Shown here: in pieces, positions 55,689 to 64,000 of the stretch
Numbering within the stretch: the stretch's first letter is position 1
How the letters are laid out: every line of letters begins with the position of its first letter
Source: Mesorhizobium sp.
GTDB lineage: Bacteria; Pseudomonadota; Alphaproteobacteria; Rhizobiales; Rhizobiaceae
Direction: 5' to 3'
Assembly (NCBI RefSeq): GCF_004962925.1
Contig: NZ_SUEO01000001.1
Span: forward strand, 1 to 64,000
Length of the DNA: 64,000 bases
Notes under the pieces: generated by a model
What the model saw: only the letters and a program-made list of their open reading frames with translations
What the model was told of the DNA's origin: nothing
Database searches by the model: none
Position numbers and translations under genes: made by a program

Positions 55689-55967
55689 AATGGCTACGTC
55701 GAATCCTTCAACGGCCGAATGCGCGACGAGCTGTTGAACGAGAGCCTGTTCTTCGGCCTCGACCACGCCCGCAGTGCCATTGCCGAATGGAGGCAGGACT
55801 TCAACACCGCGAGGCCGCATTCCTCGCTTGGCTACCAGACCCCAGCGGCCTTCGCCGGAACCGGCTCCGACGCTGCGCTCAACGAAGGCTTCGCGTCTCC
55901 GCCGGTTGCTCAAACCGCGCCATACGGCGTAACAGAAACGGCCGAGGCTCTAATCGCCAATGGATGA
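55689..55967 (+). pseudogene. IS3-family transposase orfB, 3' part
   Basis: NGYVESFNGRMRDELLNESLFFGLDHARSAIAEW carries the last Glu of the DDE triad, followed by YNTARPHSSLGY-like ARPHSSLGYQTPAAFA and the C-terminus. It is directly continuous with the orfB fragment that ends at 54188. Confidence 0.82.
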
Positions 55968-56309
55968 AAGGTCCGCGGCAGGTCAACTTCTCTAATAGTT
56001 GGAAGGCGGACAAAGTTGTGACAAAGCAGACATGCAGAATCCGACGCGGGCGCCCGACGGATTGGACTGGCACGGCTTTGTTAAGTTGGCATACCTCTTG
56101 CGCTTTGGACTGCGACGTTCACCAGCAACGGATTATGGGCGGGGTGGGATCTATTATCGTGAGCAAACAGAGTGCGCGATCACATAATGTGCGCACTCAA
56201 TTTTATGGCGGCCACGCTCTTAGCCGGTTGGCGGGCCAGGCGCACGATCACAAGCGAACGACATCAAGAGTTTACAATAGAATACTAAATAGTATCAGGA
56301 GAATCGAAA

Positions 56310-57083
56310 ATGTCTGATGAATTGAACTATGGGGAGATATATGCTCCAATCTATGAAGAATACACAGCCGTGCAAGGTAAAGTCGCTGAGGTAGACCAGA
56401 CAGTTACCTTTCTCGAGCGATTTTGCAGCGGGGGCAGTGCTCTCGAACTGGGTATAGGCGACGGGCGCGTGGCAGTGCCGTTGAGCGACCGCGAGGTCAA
56501 GGTTGAAGGTATCGACAATTCATGCAGCATGTTGGAACTTCTGGCCAGGCGCACCGAACTGATCAAGGCTTGGCAAGGAGATATTGCCCATTTCAGAACA
56601 GAGCAACGTTACAGTATGGTGTATTGCGTCTATTTCACCTTCACGCTGCTCTCCACGCGCGAAGCGCAAATAAATTGCCTCCGATCTGCCGCGGCGGCAC
56701 TAGACGACGAAGGTAGTTTGGTGATAGAATTAGATGTACCAAGCTTGGATTCTCGCGTCGGCGCGCTTAAATCTACAACGGTGCGGCTAGTGGATCATGA
56801 GAATACGATTCTCAATGTGGCTGTCCACGATCCACTCACCCAGAACTTGATTTCAACCGTGCTCTGGTTTTCTGGTACGTCCGTAAGACGTTTACCGCAA
56901 CGCGTTCGTTACGTTTATCATCAGGAACTCGACACCATGGCCGAATGCGTGGGGCTCGAGCTAGTGGAGCGGTGGGGAGATTGGGCGAAAGGTGCGTTTA
57001 CCCAAGCATCGAAACGTCATATCTCGGTCTACCGCCGAGCAGCCCGTCGTCCGGGGGGATCTTCCGCGACAAAAAACGTCTGA
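56310..57083 (+). CDS. class I SAM-dependent methyltransferase
   Basis: Motif I GGSALELGIGDGRVAVPL, motif II VEGIDNSCSMLELL and a downstream YSMVYCVYFTFTLLSTREAQ fit a small-molecule methyltransferase; 257 residues. AGGAG lies eight bases before the ATG. Codon use is AT-richer than the neighbouring metabolic genes, which suggests transfer from elsewhere. It stands alone between IS elements, about 4.5 kb from an ATP-grasp gene that may once have been a pathway neighbour. Substrate unknown. Confidence 0.75.
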   Translation: MSDELNYGEIYAPIYEEYTAVQGKVAEVDQTVTFLERFCSGGSALELGIGDGRVAVPLSDREVKVEGIDNSCSMLELLARRTELIKAWQGDIAHFRTEQRYSMVYCVYFTFTLLSTREAQINCLRSAAAALDDEGSLVIELDVPSLDSRVGALKSTTVRLVDHENTILNVAVHDPLTQNLISTVLWFSGTSVRRLPQRVRYVYHQELDTMAECVGLELVERWGDWAKGAFTQASKRHISVYRRAARRPGGSSATKNV

Positions 57084-57575
57084 ATAGGCCTCAAATGCGT
57101 ATCGCTTTGGCATTCTGATATTCGCTCTTCGCAGCTCTGGATTCCCTTAGCTATGAACTTGTCGATCCAGTCCGCACCGGGAAGCTGAGGTTGTCGAAAC
57201 GTCATTGATTGATTGGCTTTCCTTTGAGCGAGGATGACCCCAGCAGATCCGTCCGGTTCTCCCAACGCCCGCGACTTTGTGCGGCGGACCCGGCCGGTTT
57301 CCTCTGCCGGTCGGCAGGGCACCTTGCGGAGAGGGCCCGATCTTCACCGTACTTTGCCCAACAACAGAGGGAAGCATTACAGAGGCCCCGAATGAGTATG
57401 CGGGAGAAGCCTGCCGATATTGAAAGCCGCATGAGAGACTCTCGCTTTTTTGAACCTCGGTTCGAGATGAGCACGATATGCAATCAGCATTTGGCGGAGC
57501 GATCGTGGCATCTCAGATTGAGCGGCGGCTTAAGTTCATTGGTGTGATGCGCGCGCTAAATGGGGGCCTTTTTTT
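57084..57575. other. no gene recognised
   Basis: Short ORFs only; right edge carries CTTTTTTT, the left copy of the IS256 target duplication. Confidence 0.4.
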
Positions 57576-59001
57576 GATCGTGTCCCGCGGCGTGGTGTAG
57601 CTGGCGGCATTGGTCGCCGTGCTGTCCGGCATGGGCCGGTCTGATCAGCGCGCCACGGCTGGCAGGCTGATCAGGGGATCATCCCTCATCTGGCTGATCG
57701 TTTCCAGGGTCATATATCTGGCGCGCTGCACGGCCCATTCATCGTTCTGTTCGAGCAGGATTGCGCCAACCAGGCGCACGATGGCATCGTCGTTCGGGAA
57801 GATTCCGACGACCTCGGTGCGCCGCTTGATCTCGCCGTTGAGACGCTCGATCGGATTCGTCGAATGGAGCTTGGCGCGATGTTCCTTCGGGAAGGTCGTG
57901 TAGGCCAGCACGTCGGGCTCGGCATCGTCCATGATTGTCGCCAGCTTCGGCACCTTCGGCCGGATCTGGTCGGCGACGGCGCGCCATTGTACGGACGCGG
58001 CCTGGGGCGTCTCCTGGGCGAAAGCGGTGGCGATGAAGGCTGACACGACCCTGCGGCCGCTCTTGCCGGCATGGGCCAGCACGTTCCTCATGAAGTGGAC
58101 GCGGCACCTCTGCCATGTCGCGCACAGCACCTTGGTGACGGTGGCCTTGATGCCTTCGTGGGCATCGGAGACGACGAGCTTGACGCCGCGCAGGCCGCGA
58201 CGTGTCAGCTTGCGCAGGAACTCCGTCCAGATCGGCTCGGCCTCCGACGTGCCAATCTCCATGCCCAGGACCTCGCGCCGGCCGTCCGCGTTGACGCCGA
58301 CGGCGATGATGACGGCGACCGAGACGATCCGGCCACCGCGACGGACCTTCAGGTAGGTGGCGTCGATCCACAGGTATGGCCAATCGCCCTCGATCGGCCG
58401 CTCGAGGAAGGCCTTGACCTTGCCGTCGATCTCCTCGCACAGCCGAGAGACCTGGCTCTTGGAGATGCCGCTCATCCCCATGGCTTTGACCAGGTCGTCA
58501 ACCGACCGGGTCGAGATGCCTTGTACATAAGCTTCCTGGATGACGGCGGTCAGCGCGTTCTCGGCCATGCGGCGCGGCTCGAGGAAACCCGGGAAATAGC
58601 TTCCCTTCCTGAGCTTGGGGATGCGCAGCTCGACTGTGCCGGCCCGCGTCTCCCAGTCCCGCTCGCGGTAGCCATTGCGCTGGGCGAACCGCAGCGGGTT
58701 CTTCTCGCCATAGGCGGCGCCGGTGGCCGCGCCCACCTCTATTTCCATCAGCCGCTCGGCGGCAAAGCCGATCATCTCGCGCAGGAGATCGGCATCCGGG
58801 GTCTTCTCCACGAGCGTGCGCAGGTTCATCATGTCGTCGGTCATCGGTGGTCCTTCCGAAACAGGTTGGCGTCAACAACCAAACCCTACCGGAAGGCGCC
58901 GATGACCACCGACACGCCGCTCACTCGCTACAGCGCTACTAACGGCGCGCTCGCGAGCGGCTTCGTAACCGCCGAGCTACACCACCTGATGGGACACGAC
59001 C
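57576..59001 (-). mobile_element. IS256-family insertion sequence
   Basis: Ends GATCGTGTCCC (57576-57586) and, inverted, GGTCGTGTCCC (to 59001), with further inner similarity GGTGTAGCT. Flanking 8-mers CTTTTTTT and CTTTTTTA form a near-perfect target duplication, as expected for IS256. About 1.43 kb with an intact transposase; looks like a recent insertion. Confidence 0.8.
57645..58844 (-). CDS. IS256-family (mutator-type) transposase, intact
   Basis: 399 residues. DDE residues lie in [26 protein letters not shown] and [22 protein letters not shown]; the Cys/His region [14 protein letters not shown] is also typical. The N-terminus [26 protein letters not shown] is as in rhizobial relatives. 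No internal stops. Antisense and frame-shadow ORFs across it are ignored. Confidence 0.93.
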   Translation of the reverse strand: MTDDMMNLRTLVEKTPDADLLREMIGFAAERLMEIEVGAATGAAYGEKNPLRFAQRNGYRERDWETRAGTVELRIPKLRKGSYFPGFLEPRRMAENALTAVIQEAYVQGISTRSVDDLVKAMGMSGISKSQVSRLCEEIDGKVKAFLERPIEGDWPYLWIDATYLKVRRGGRIVSVAVIIAVGVNADGRREVLGMEIGTSEAEPIWTEFLRKLTRRGLRGVKLVVSDAHEGIKATVTKVLCATWQRCRVHFMRNVLAHAGKSGRRVVSAFIATAFAQETPQAASVQWRAVADQIRPKVPKLATIMDDAEPDVLAYTTFPKEHRAKLHSTNPIERLNGEIKRRTEVVGIFPNDDAIVRLVGAILLEQNDEWAVQRARYMTLETISQMRDDPLISLPAVAR

Positions 59002-59322
59002 CTTTTTTAGATTTTCAGTTCGTACAGGGCATCGGTGCTTTGAATTTCGAAGGAGGGTCCTCTACCCACGCAGCGGATGTGCCGCCCCATTTCCCCATTC
59101 GCAACAGCGGTGAGGGCGTCAACTGCACATCTTCTGGAACGCAAATTCGCACGTGTGTGACGCGTGTGTGCGTCCTGAGTGCATAGAGGTCAAGGGCGCG
59201 GGACGATGAGGGGAACGCGGGGGGCGCTCTAAACAGGCTTCCCTCCGTTTTGAAAATATCAGCGACTGGTCACAGATCTCTATCTCGACGTTGAACTCGC
59301 CAGCGGCATTATCCTAACAGCA
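59002..59322. other. no gene recognised
   Basis: Right flank of the IS256 insertion. ATCAGCGACTGGTCAC near 59260 resembles a block of the dispersed repeat, perhaps a fragment. Confidence 0.35.
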
Positions 59323-60345
59323 GTGGAGAAGTTTAAGGGGGCAACGCCGTCTCGAGCGAGGAACGCAGTCAGAACGCGTTACCAACCTGAGGACTGCATT
59401 CTAATCCTCGCCAGCCGGGACAACACGGAGCTCTCGCGTCTCGTGAACCGCTTTACAAGTCGTTCAATCGATTTAACCGCCGGGCGGCGGCATTATTTGG
59501 AGAAACCTTTCGTGGACGAAGCACTTGGTGCTAACGCCTGGCAATGGGACGAGGCGGGTTGGCGGAGTACCGTCGAGCATGTGCGCGCCGGGCGTTCGCT
59601 GAAGCCAGACGTTTGGCCGGGAGGCGCGCGCGTTGCAGTGGCGCTCTCGTTTGACAGCGATCACGAGACCATCGAATTGCACAATGGGGGCAGTTCACCC
59701 GGCAGACTGTCAAAAGGGCAATACGGTAGCGCGTCGGTCTGCCTCGCATTCTCAATCTGCTTGCGGCGCACGACATCAAGGCGAGCTTTTTTGTTCCGGC
59801 TGTATCAGCGCTCCTGTATGCCGAGGAGCAACACGAGGTTGGCCATCCATGGATGGGTTCACGAGCGAAACGGCGGAACAAGACGAGCGCGAGTTGATGA
59901 TGCGCTCTGCAGAGTGCTAGAGCGCGTCTGTGGCAAAAGGCCGATTGCTACCCGTACCCCATCATGGGATTTCAGCCATAACACCCTAACGATCATTCGT
60001 GAAATGGGACTCCTCTTGACAGCTCGTGAGCTGATCCAAGCAGGGGTGCCAACCGGTATCGTCGAACTGCCCGTCGAAACGATGCTGTCCGATTCTGCCT
60101 GTTTCGATATGGTTGCTACATGCCTTCCTCCTCTCCGCTTGAGATATTCAAGGCAGAGTTTGAGGGCGCTTACGCAGATCGCGGTCTGTTTCTCCTAACT
60201 ATGCATCGTCATGTAATCGGACGCCGCTCGCGCCTGATGATGCTCAATGCACTGATCACCCACATGAGGAGTAGGGTAGGGCGTCTGATTCGCTACACAT
60301 GAGGAGACTGCCCGCCATCTCAAAAAAAGTCGCCGCGTTGGAACA
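59323..60345 (+). pseudogene. polysaccharide deacetylase (NodB-fold, amidohydrolase type), frameshifted
   Basis: Pieces in order: WRSTVEHVRAGRSLKPDVWPGGARVAVALSFDSDHET with the metal Asp; then in other frames HDIKASFF-like, HGWVHERNGG (metal His), ERELMMRSA; then LERVCGKRPIATRTPSWDFSHNTL and TGIVELPVE; then FKAEFEGAYADRGLFLLTMHRHVIGRRSRL. The end THEETARHLKK is again in another frame. This is the peptidoglycan/chitooligosaccharide deacetylase superfamily, in the cytosolic PuuE-like branch. Four or more frameshifts; inactive. The true start is probably near 59500. Confidence 0.75.
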
Positions 60346-60824
60346 AGTAACAGTAAGTCCAACGGCGACCTTTAGCCCAGCGCGGTAGATCGAGCGAGCT
60401 AGGCTCCTGATGTCAAAGGGCATCCAATCAGACTCCCGATTGTGCTGTCGTATCGACAACCTTCGACATGCTCATAAAAATCGGGTGCCTCAGCGTCAGG
60501 CCTCTCGCACCCCATTGTCGATATCCTCGCCACGGCGCGCGAGCGTGGCTGCGAGAGCGAGCTGGCAAATTACCTGGACACCGTCGCTGCAAGCACGCCG
60601 GTCGCCAGACATGGCCTCTTCCGGGAACGATGTTCGCCGGATTCCTCCCGATTGCCGAACTCGTCGTGCGCCTGCCCCCGCTCATGGCCAGCCCGGCCGG
60701 AGATACGGCATGAAGCCGAACAACGGGCCGTCGATGCCGCTAGGCTGTATCCCCACGGTGACGGCCGCCTTGCTGAGGTAGGCTGAAGGCTGCAAGTCCT
60801 AGTGCAAGCGCTAGGAGTAGCCCT
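60346..60824. other. no confident gene; possible coding relic
   Basis: A plus-strand reading near 60510-60620 (HPIVDILATARERGCESELA) looks protein-like but is short and unrecognised. The rest is unclear. Confidence 0.3.
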
Positions 60825-61196
60825 GTGACGAAGCATCAGATCGAAGTGATCACGTCGGTTGAGCGGCGCCGGCGCTGGTCTCGGGAGGAGAAGGAGCGGC
60901 CGGTCGCTGCGACGTTCGAGCCTGGGGCCAGTGTTTCGGAGATCGCGCGATCGGCGATCCTTCATGTGAGCCAGCTTTTCCGGTGGCGCAAGGAGCTCTG
61001 CCAGATCTCCGCGCCGTCCGTGCCGCAGCTTGTTCCGGTGGAGGTCGTCGAGGCGCAGCCAGCGCCGATCTCCCGACCGCGCAAGAAGAGCAGCATGGTG
61101 ACGATCGAGCTTGGCGGTGCTCGTCGCCTGCGGATTGAGAGTGATATCGATACCGAGGCGCTCGGCCGGATTCTTGATGTGCTGGAGCGGCGATGA
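60825..61196 (+). CDS. IS66-family accessory protein TnpA (orf1)
   Basis: 124 residues with the IS66 orf1 HTH (RRRWSREEKERPVAATFEPGASVSEIA ... VSQLFRWRKEL) and the C-terminal strand region VTIELGGARRLRIES. Its stop overlaps the start of orf2 by four bases, as in intact IS66 elements. One of the conserved residues (usually I/V after KE) is changed, and the rest of the element is lost. Confidence 0.85.
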   Translation: MTKHQIEVITSVERRRRWSREEKERPVAATFEPGASVSEIARSAILHVSQLFRWRKELCQISAPSVPQLVPVEVVEAQPAPISRPRKKSSMVTIELGGARRLRIESDIDTEALGRILDVLERR

Positions 61197-61399
61197 TCCC
61201 GGTCCCGAGCGGCGTGAAGGTGTGGCTCCCCACTGGTTATACGGATATGCGCAAGGGCTTCCCTGGCCTAGCATTGATGGTGCAGGAGACCTTGAAGCGC
61301 GATCCGCACAGCGGCCACTTGTTCTGCTTTTGCGGGCGTCGAGGAGGGCTGATCAAGGTGATCTGGCATGACGGTCACCCGCGACCATCCCATCGCTGA
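61193..61399 (+). pseudogene. IS66-family TnpB (orf2), 3'-truncated
   Basis: MIPVPSGVKVWLPTGYTDMRKGFPGLALMVQETLKRDPHSGHLFCF matches IS66 Orf2, which is normally about 115 residues. The match stops at VIWHDG (about 61376), where another sequence begins. No tnpC (large transposase) follows, so the element is truncated. Confidence 0.85.
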
Positions 61400-61581
61400 A
61401 AACAAACCCTTGATCAGCGGGCGCCGTCCAGACATGACTATGCTGTATCGCTCGACGGACCGGCCTCTGTCGGCGTGGCGCCCCCATGAAGAACCTGGCC
61501 CATAGTGCATCCTTTATTCGGAGGATAAGGATGCCCCATCAAAACCTGAGATCAAACATCTAAAAACCGGGACCCAATTGT
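61400..61581. other. unassigned sequence after truncated IS66
   Basis: About 180 bases beginning near 61377 differ from IS66 and may be the edge of another rearranged element. No ORF recognised. Confidence 0.3.
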
Positions 61582-62988
61582 TCACGCACCAGCGACAGCG
61601 ACGGGCAGCAGAATCCCGCTTCTCCCAACGTTCATCACGGCATCAAAGCTTGCGCGCGACTGAAAGCCTGCTAGGCGGCCACCGAATACATAACAATCAA
61701 TTCCATACGCCATTTTTTTTAACGACCGGCTTGGCTGGTGCAAAGCCGTAACCTCTCCGGGCCTAACGTATTCTTGAACTACGTACGGGGTGCGGGTGGC
61801 CCTCCCGATGTGTTTCTCCCACACCTCTGAGGTTGTGAGACGCCCAACCAGGACATGCTCGCCACGCGTCGCGTTCGAAGGCTTCAGAACAAGATTGGCC
61901 TTGTTTTCCCGGATGTAGGTGATGAGCTCAATACGACGCCGTTCGGGGTCAGTGGTTGCTCCCTCTCTGACAAGACGGGTCCATGGAAAATGGCGTGCAA
62001 TAAACTCGATCTGCTCCTCGTTAAAGTTCGATCTGAATCGATCATCACTGAATATGGCAAGGGTAGCCTTGTCAGATAGTACCCACTGGGCGATCCACGG
62101 GTTTATGGAAACCACCTCTCGAGCCGCACAGGCATCCAAGTAATTTGTACACACCTCCGATTCAATCATATCTCTTACATCAAGTTTATTGTAAACAAGT
62201 TGTATTACTTCTCCGTCTGGCCCGACAAAACCATTAGACGTTCGCTTCATTTCTGTAATGTCCAGCAATTCTGCTTTCACCCCTGCGTCCCTTAGTCCGT
62301 TCACCATCCAATCTACTTCGTTCGTGTAACGGCCGCGAAAGTTGGCTACGACGGCGGTTCTGAGTTCGCGACCAGTAGCAGCATGATAAGCAGAAACCAG
62401 TTCCCGGACAAAGCAGTTGGGATCCCTCGCAAAAGGCTGCTTGCCCACGTCCAGTGACAGGCCATCTATCAATGGGTTGGGTATCTGGCTCCACACTTTC
62501 GCGGCGAGGCCGTTCTGAATAACACCGCCAGGCCCCTCGGTATTGGTTTCAAGTATCTTATAATATCCGTCGCTCCCGAACAAGCCATCAAGTCGGCATA
62601 TTCTTGTGATGGGCCGATTCTCTGGAAGACGAGTGGTCCAACGCGCCAAACGTTTATAGGCTGGAAACAGCTCTTGTACCTCGTCATTACAACAATACAG
62701 CTCAGCGGCGACATCAAGGAGCTTGACCACACCCTCAGCAGTAGCGCTCAGTTGATTTGCCAGATCACCGTCTATCGCAAGGGGCCGGAGACATACGGGA
62801 TATGCCCGACCCTCAAAGTGCATGCCGGCCTTTGCAATGGCGCTGGAGAGTTCGTCTTGGGCCCCCCAGATTGCGGCCGAATCGCAAGCTCCGAGCTCAC
62901 ACAGTCGGCGCTCAATTCGTGCATCCGCCTCGCTTATTGCGGGTGCTATTGCGATTTCCGCAGAGCTCGACCCTGTCTGAGTTGTCAT
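61582..62988 (-). CDS. circularly permuted ATP-grasp-like ligase
   Basis: 468 residues. NLVLKPSNATRGEHVLVGRL, TPYVVQEYVRPGEV and YKILETNTEGPGGVIQNGL are ATP- and metal-binding elements, arranged in the order seen in circularly permuted ATP-grasp enzymes related to glutathionylspermidine synthetase. AGGAG seven bases before the ATG supports the start. No signal or membrane segment. Such enzymes form amide bonds between an acyl-phosphate and an amine. It is intact, with no frameshift, although flanked by decayed DNA. No partner gene is adjacent, so the product is unknown. Confidence 0.7.
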   Translation of the reverse strand: MTTQTGSSSAEIAIAPAISEADARIERRLCELGACDSAAIWGAQDELSSAIAKAGMHFEGRAYPVCLRPLAIDGDLANQLSATAEGVVKLLDVAAELYCCNDEVQELFPAYKRLARWTTRLPENRPITRICRLDGLFGSDGYYKILETNTEGPGGVIQNGLAAKVWSQIPNPLIDGLSLDVGKQPFARDPNCFVRELVSAYHAATGRELRTAVVANFRGRYTNEVDWMVNGLRDAGVKAELLDITEMKRTSNGFVGPDGEVIQLVYNKLDVRDMIESEVCTNYLDACAAREVVSINPWIAQWVLSDKATLAIFSDDRFRSNFNEEQIEFIARHFPWTRLVREGATTDPERRRIELITYIRENKANLVLKPSNATRGEHVLVGRLTTSEVWEKHIGRATRTPYVVQEYVRPGEVTALHQPSRSLKKMAYGIDCYVFGGRLAGFQSRASFDAVMNVGRSGILLPVAVAGA

Positions 62989-63497
62989 GAGCAGCTCCTA
63001 TCTATTTTGCTCTGTTGCTATTCCGATTGCGACGCCCTGATCCATTCTTGGGAAAGTGCGAGTTTAGTGTGGTATGAATCCGGTACGGCAGTCGGATACC
63101 CGCCGGAGCGCGAACCTCAGACCCTGTGGCGTCCCGTGGCGCGCGACTCGGTTGGCCGCTAACAGGGAAAATAGTGTGTTGCCGTTTTTTAGGAACTGCC
63201 AGCTCTGGTGGCTTGACGGTTCTAAAGCACGGTGCCGTGCCTCACCCTTCCCATCATGCGACCGTATGCTCGAGGCCGAGTATGACGCCATCTGCACCGC
63301 GCCTATGAGCCTTCTGCACGAACGGGGGACGGTGGGCGGAGACAGAAGCTAGAATCCTCTGGACCGATGTCCAGTCGCCTAGAGATCTCCTACTGTCGAT
63401 TTGAGCGGCAATCGCCTCGGCGGCCAGCTTGGGCTGCCCAGCCCGCAGTAGCGATGGTTCACGAAACAACAACCACTTCGTTCAGTCGCCTGCAGTC
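62989..63497. other. no gene recognised
   Basis: Upstream region of the ATP-grasp gene; short ORFs only. Confidence 0.4.
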
Positions 63498-63789
63498 TAA
63501 AGGGTCACCTTAAGTTCATCCATCGCCTTCTCAGTAGAAATTTGCACAAACCCCTTTGGTAACTCGTCCGGAATCCGTTTCTTGTCGGCCGGCAGCTCGA
63601 TCGACCCATTTCCGACCGTCTCGCCACGTTAACCCGCAGCGCCATCCATTTTCCGAACCAGGATGATAACACGGCTTCATCCCCTCGAGACGGGACCCTA
63701 TCGGCAAATATCAACATGAGGCAGTGCAGGGCAGGGCCAAGCACTCGATTCACCCGACAGGACGCGAGGAGGACATCTCTAATCTGCAC
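63498..63789 (-). pseudogene. fragment of an unknown gene, frameshifted
   Basis: Two protein-like pieces on the minus strand, FADRVPSRGDEAVLSSWFG and, after a frameshift, GSIELPADKKRIPDELPKGF followed by VQISTEKAMDELKVTL and a stop. They read as the C-terminal end of a broken gene. Family not recognised. Confidence 0.35.
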
Positions 63790-64000
63790 TTACTTCCCGT
63801 CGCTAACCGGCGGGTCAGTTCCAAGTTCCTGCAACTATGCGTCGCATGCCATGGATATTTGCCATTGTTGTCGCGGACGATCGCTTCAGACGGCAGTCAC
63901 CTGCGCTCAGGAAGCCGCTGTCGCGCTAACGTGTTACGATGGCCCAAGCCCAAGTCTCTGGTCCACGGTCGCTCCACGTGCAGCACCTTTGTATTTCGTG
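63790..64000. other. no gene recognised
   Basis: End of window; nothing recognised. Confidence 0.35.

Larger units (their letters stand above)
51875..55985 (+). mobile_element. IS3-family element (IS407-like) split by two IS110-family insertions
   Basis: Terminal sequences TGACCT..ATCTAATCC (left, from 51875) and the reverse complement TGACCTGCC..CATCCATTGG (right, ending 55985) are related inverted repeats. Removing 52195-53555 and 54189-55688 leaves about 1.25 kb, the normal size, and joins orfA and orfB in the right order. No target duplication is evident. Both reading frames carry extra mutations, so it is inactive. Confidence 0.72.

Noticed and set aside
57739-59186. 233-aa minus and 371-aa plus ORFs over the IS256 transposase
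   Set aside because: Frame shadows of the GC-rich transposase gene.
1-64000. CRISPR array or tRNA/rRNA genes
   Set aside because: No regularly spaced direct repeats and no cloverleaf-like or rRNA sequence noticed on reading; covariance scans were not possible.

Overview
The window looks like an accessory region (symbiosis island, chromid or plasmid) of an alphaproteobacterium of the Rhizobiales, most likely Mesorhizobium or a close relative. This rests on GC-rich codon use, rhizobial gene families (DUF982, DUF4142, YciF-like ferritin-like proteins, HWE kinase), many stacked PotABCD-type transporters, and insertion sequences of the IS3, IS66, IS110/IS1111 and IS256 families. The genus is an inference; no rRNA, tRNA or core marker gene was seen.

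Layout. 0-12 kb is largely decayed: two heme c proteins, at least one cut at its 5' side, a prophage terminase relic, a Clp-fold serine protease with a translationally coupled small ORF, and a row of frameshifted stress-type genes around one intact ferritin-like gene. 12-19 kb holds a kup potassium transporter, a staphylococcal-nuclease-like protein, and a two-subunit FAD-dependent polyol/sugar dehydrogenase (GMC subunit plus Tat-exported small subunit). Three copies of a dispersed repeat lie at about 4.5, 14.4 and 19.3 kb.

19.5-49 kb is a nearly unbroken small-molecule uptake and catabolism region. Module 1 (minus strand, about 29.3 to 19.5 kb) runs: DoeA/creatinase-like M24 hydrolase, Tat-exported binding protein, ATPase, two permeases, amidase, DhaK-like and DhaL-like kinase subunits, FAD amine/amino-acid oxidoreductase. 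Module 2 (minus strand, 40.8 to 32.0 kb) runs: a second M24 hydrolase, imidazolonepropionase-like amidohydrolase, binding protein, ATPase, permease, Gfo/Idh dehydrogenase, MmgE/PrpD protein, second permease. Between them are a plus-strand MmgE/PrpD paralogue and an IclR regulator. Divergent from module 2 is a regulator that joins an XRE helix-turn-helix to a TRAP-transporter (DctP-type) substrate-binding domain, followed by a C45 Ntn-hydrolase and an enolase-superfamily enzyme. Nearly identical palindromes (TTTTCTTG-N-CAmGAAAA) sit in both promoters flanking this regulator. An alr / DMT exporter / HAD operon and a divergent saccharopine-dehydrogenase-like gene close the region. Together these genes suggest import and stepwise hydrolysis of nitrogen-containing, possibly cyclic amide or amidine compounds; the substrate cannot be read from the sequence.

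49-64 kb is a mobile-element graveyard: a decayed IS110-type transposase, an IS3-family element split by two separate IS110-family insertions, an intact IS256-family element with a near-perfect 8-bp target duplication, and a truncated IS66. Between them are an orphan trypsin-like protease, a SAM methyltransferase, a broken polysaccharide deacetylase and an intact circularly permuted ATP-grasp enzyme.
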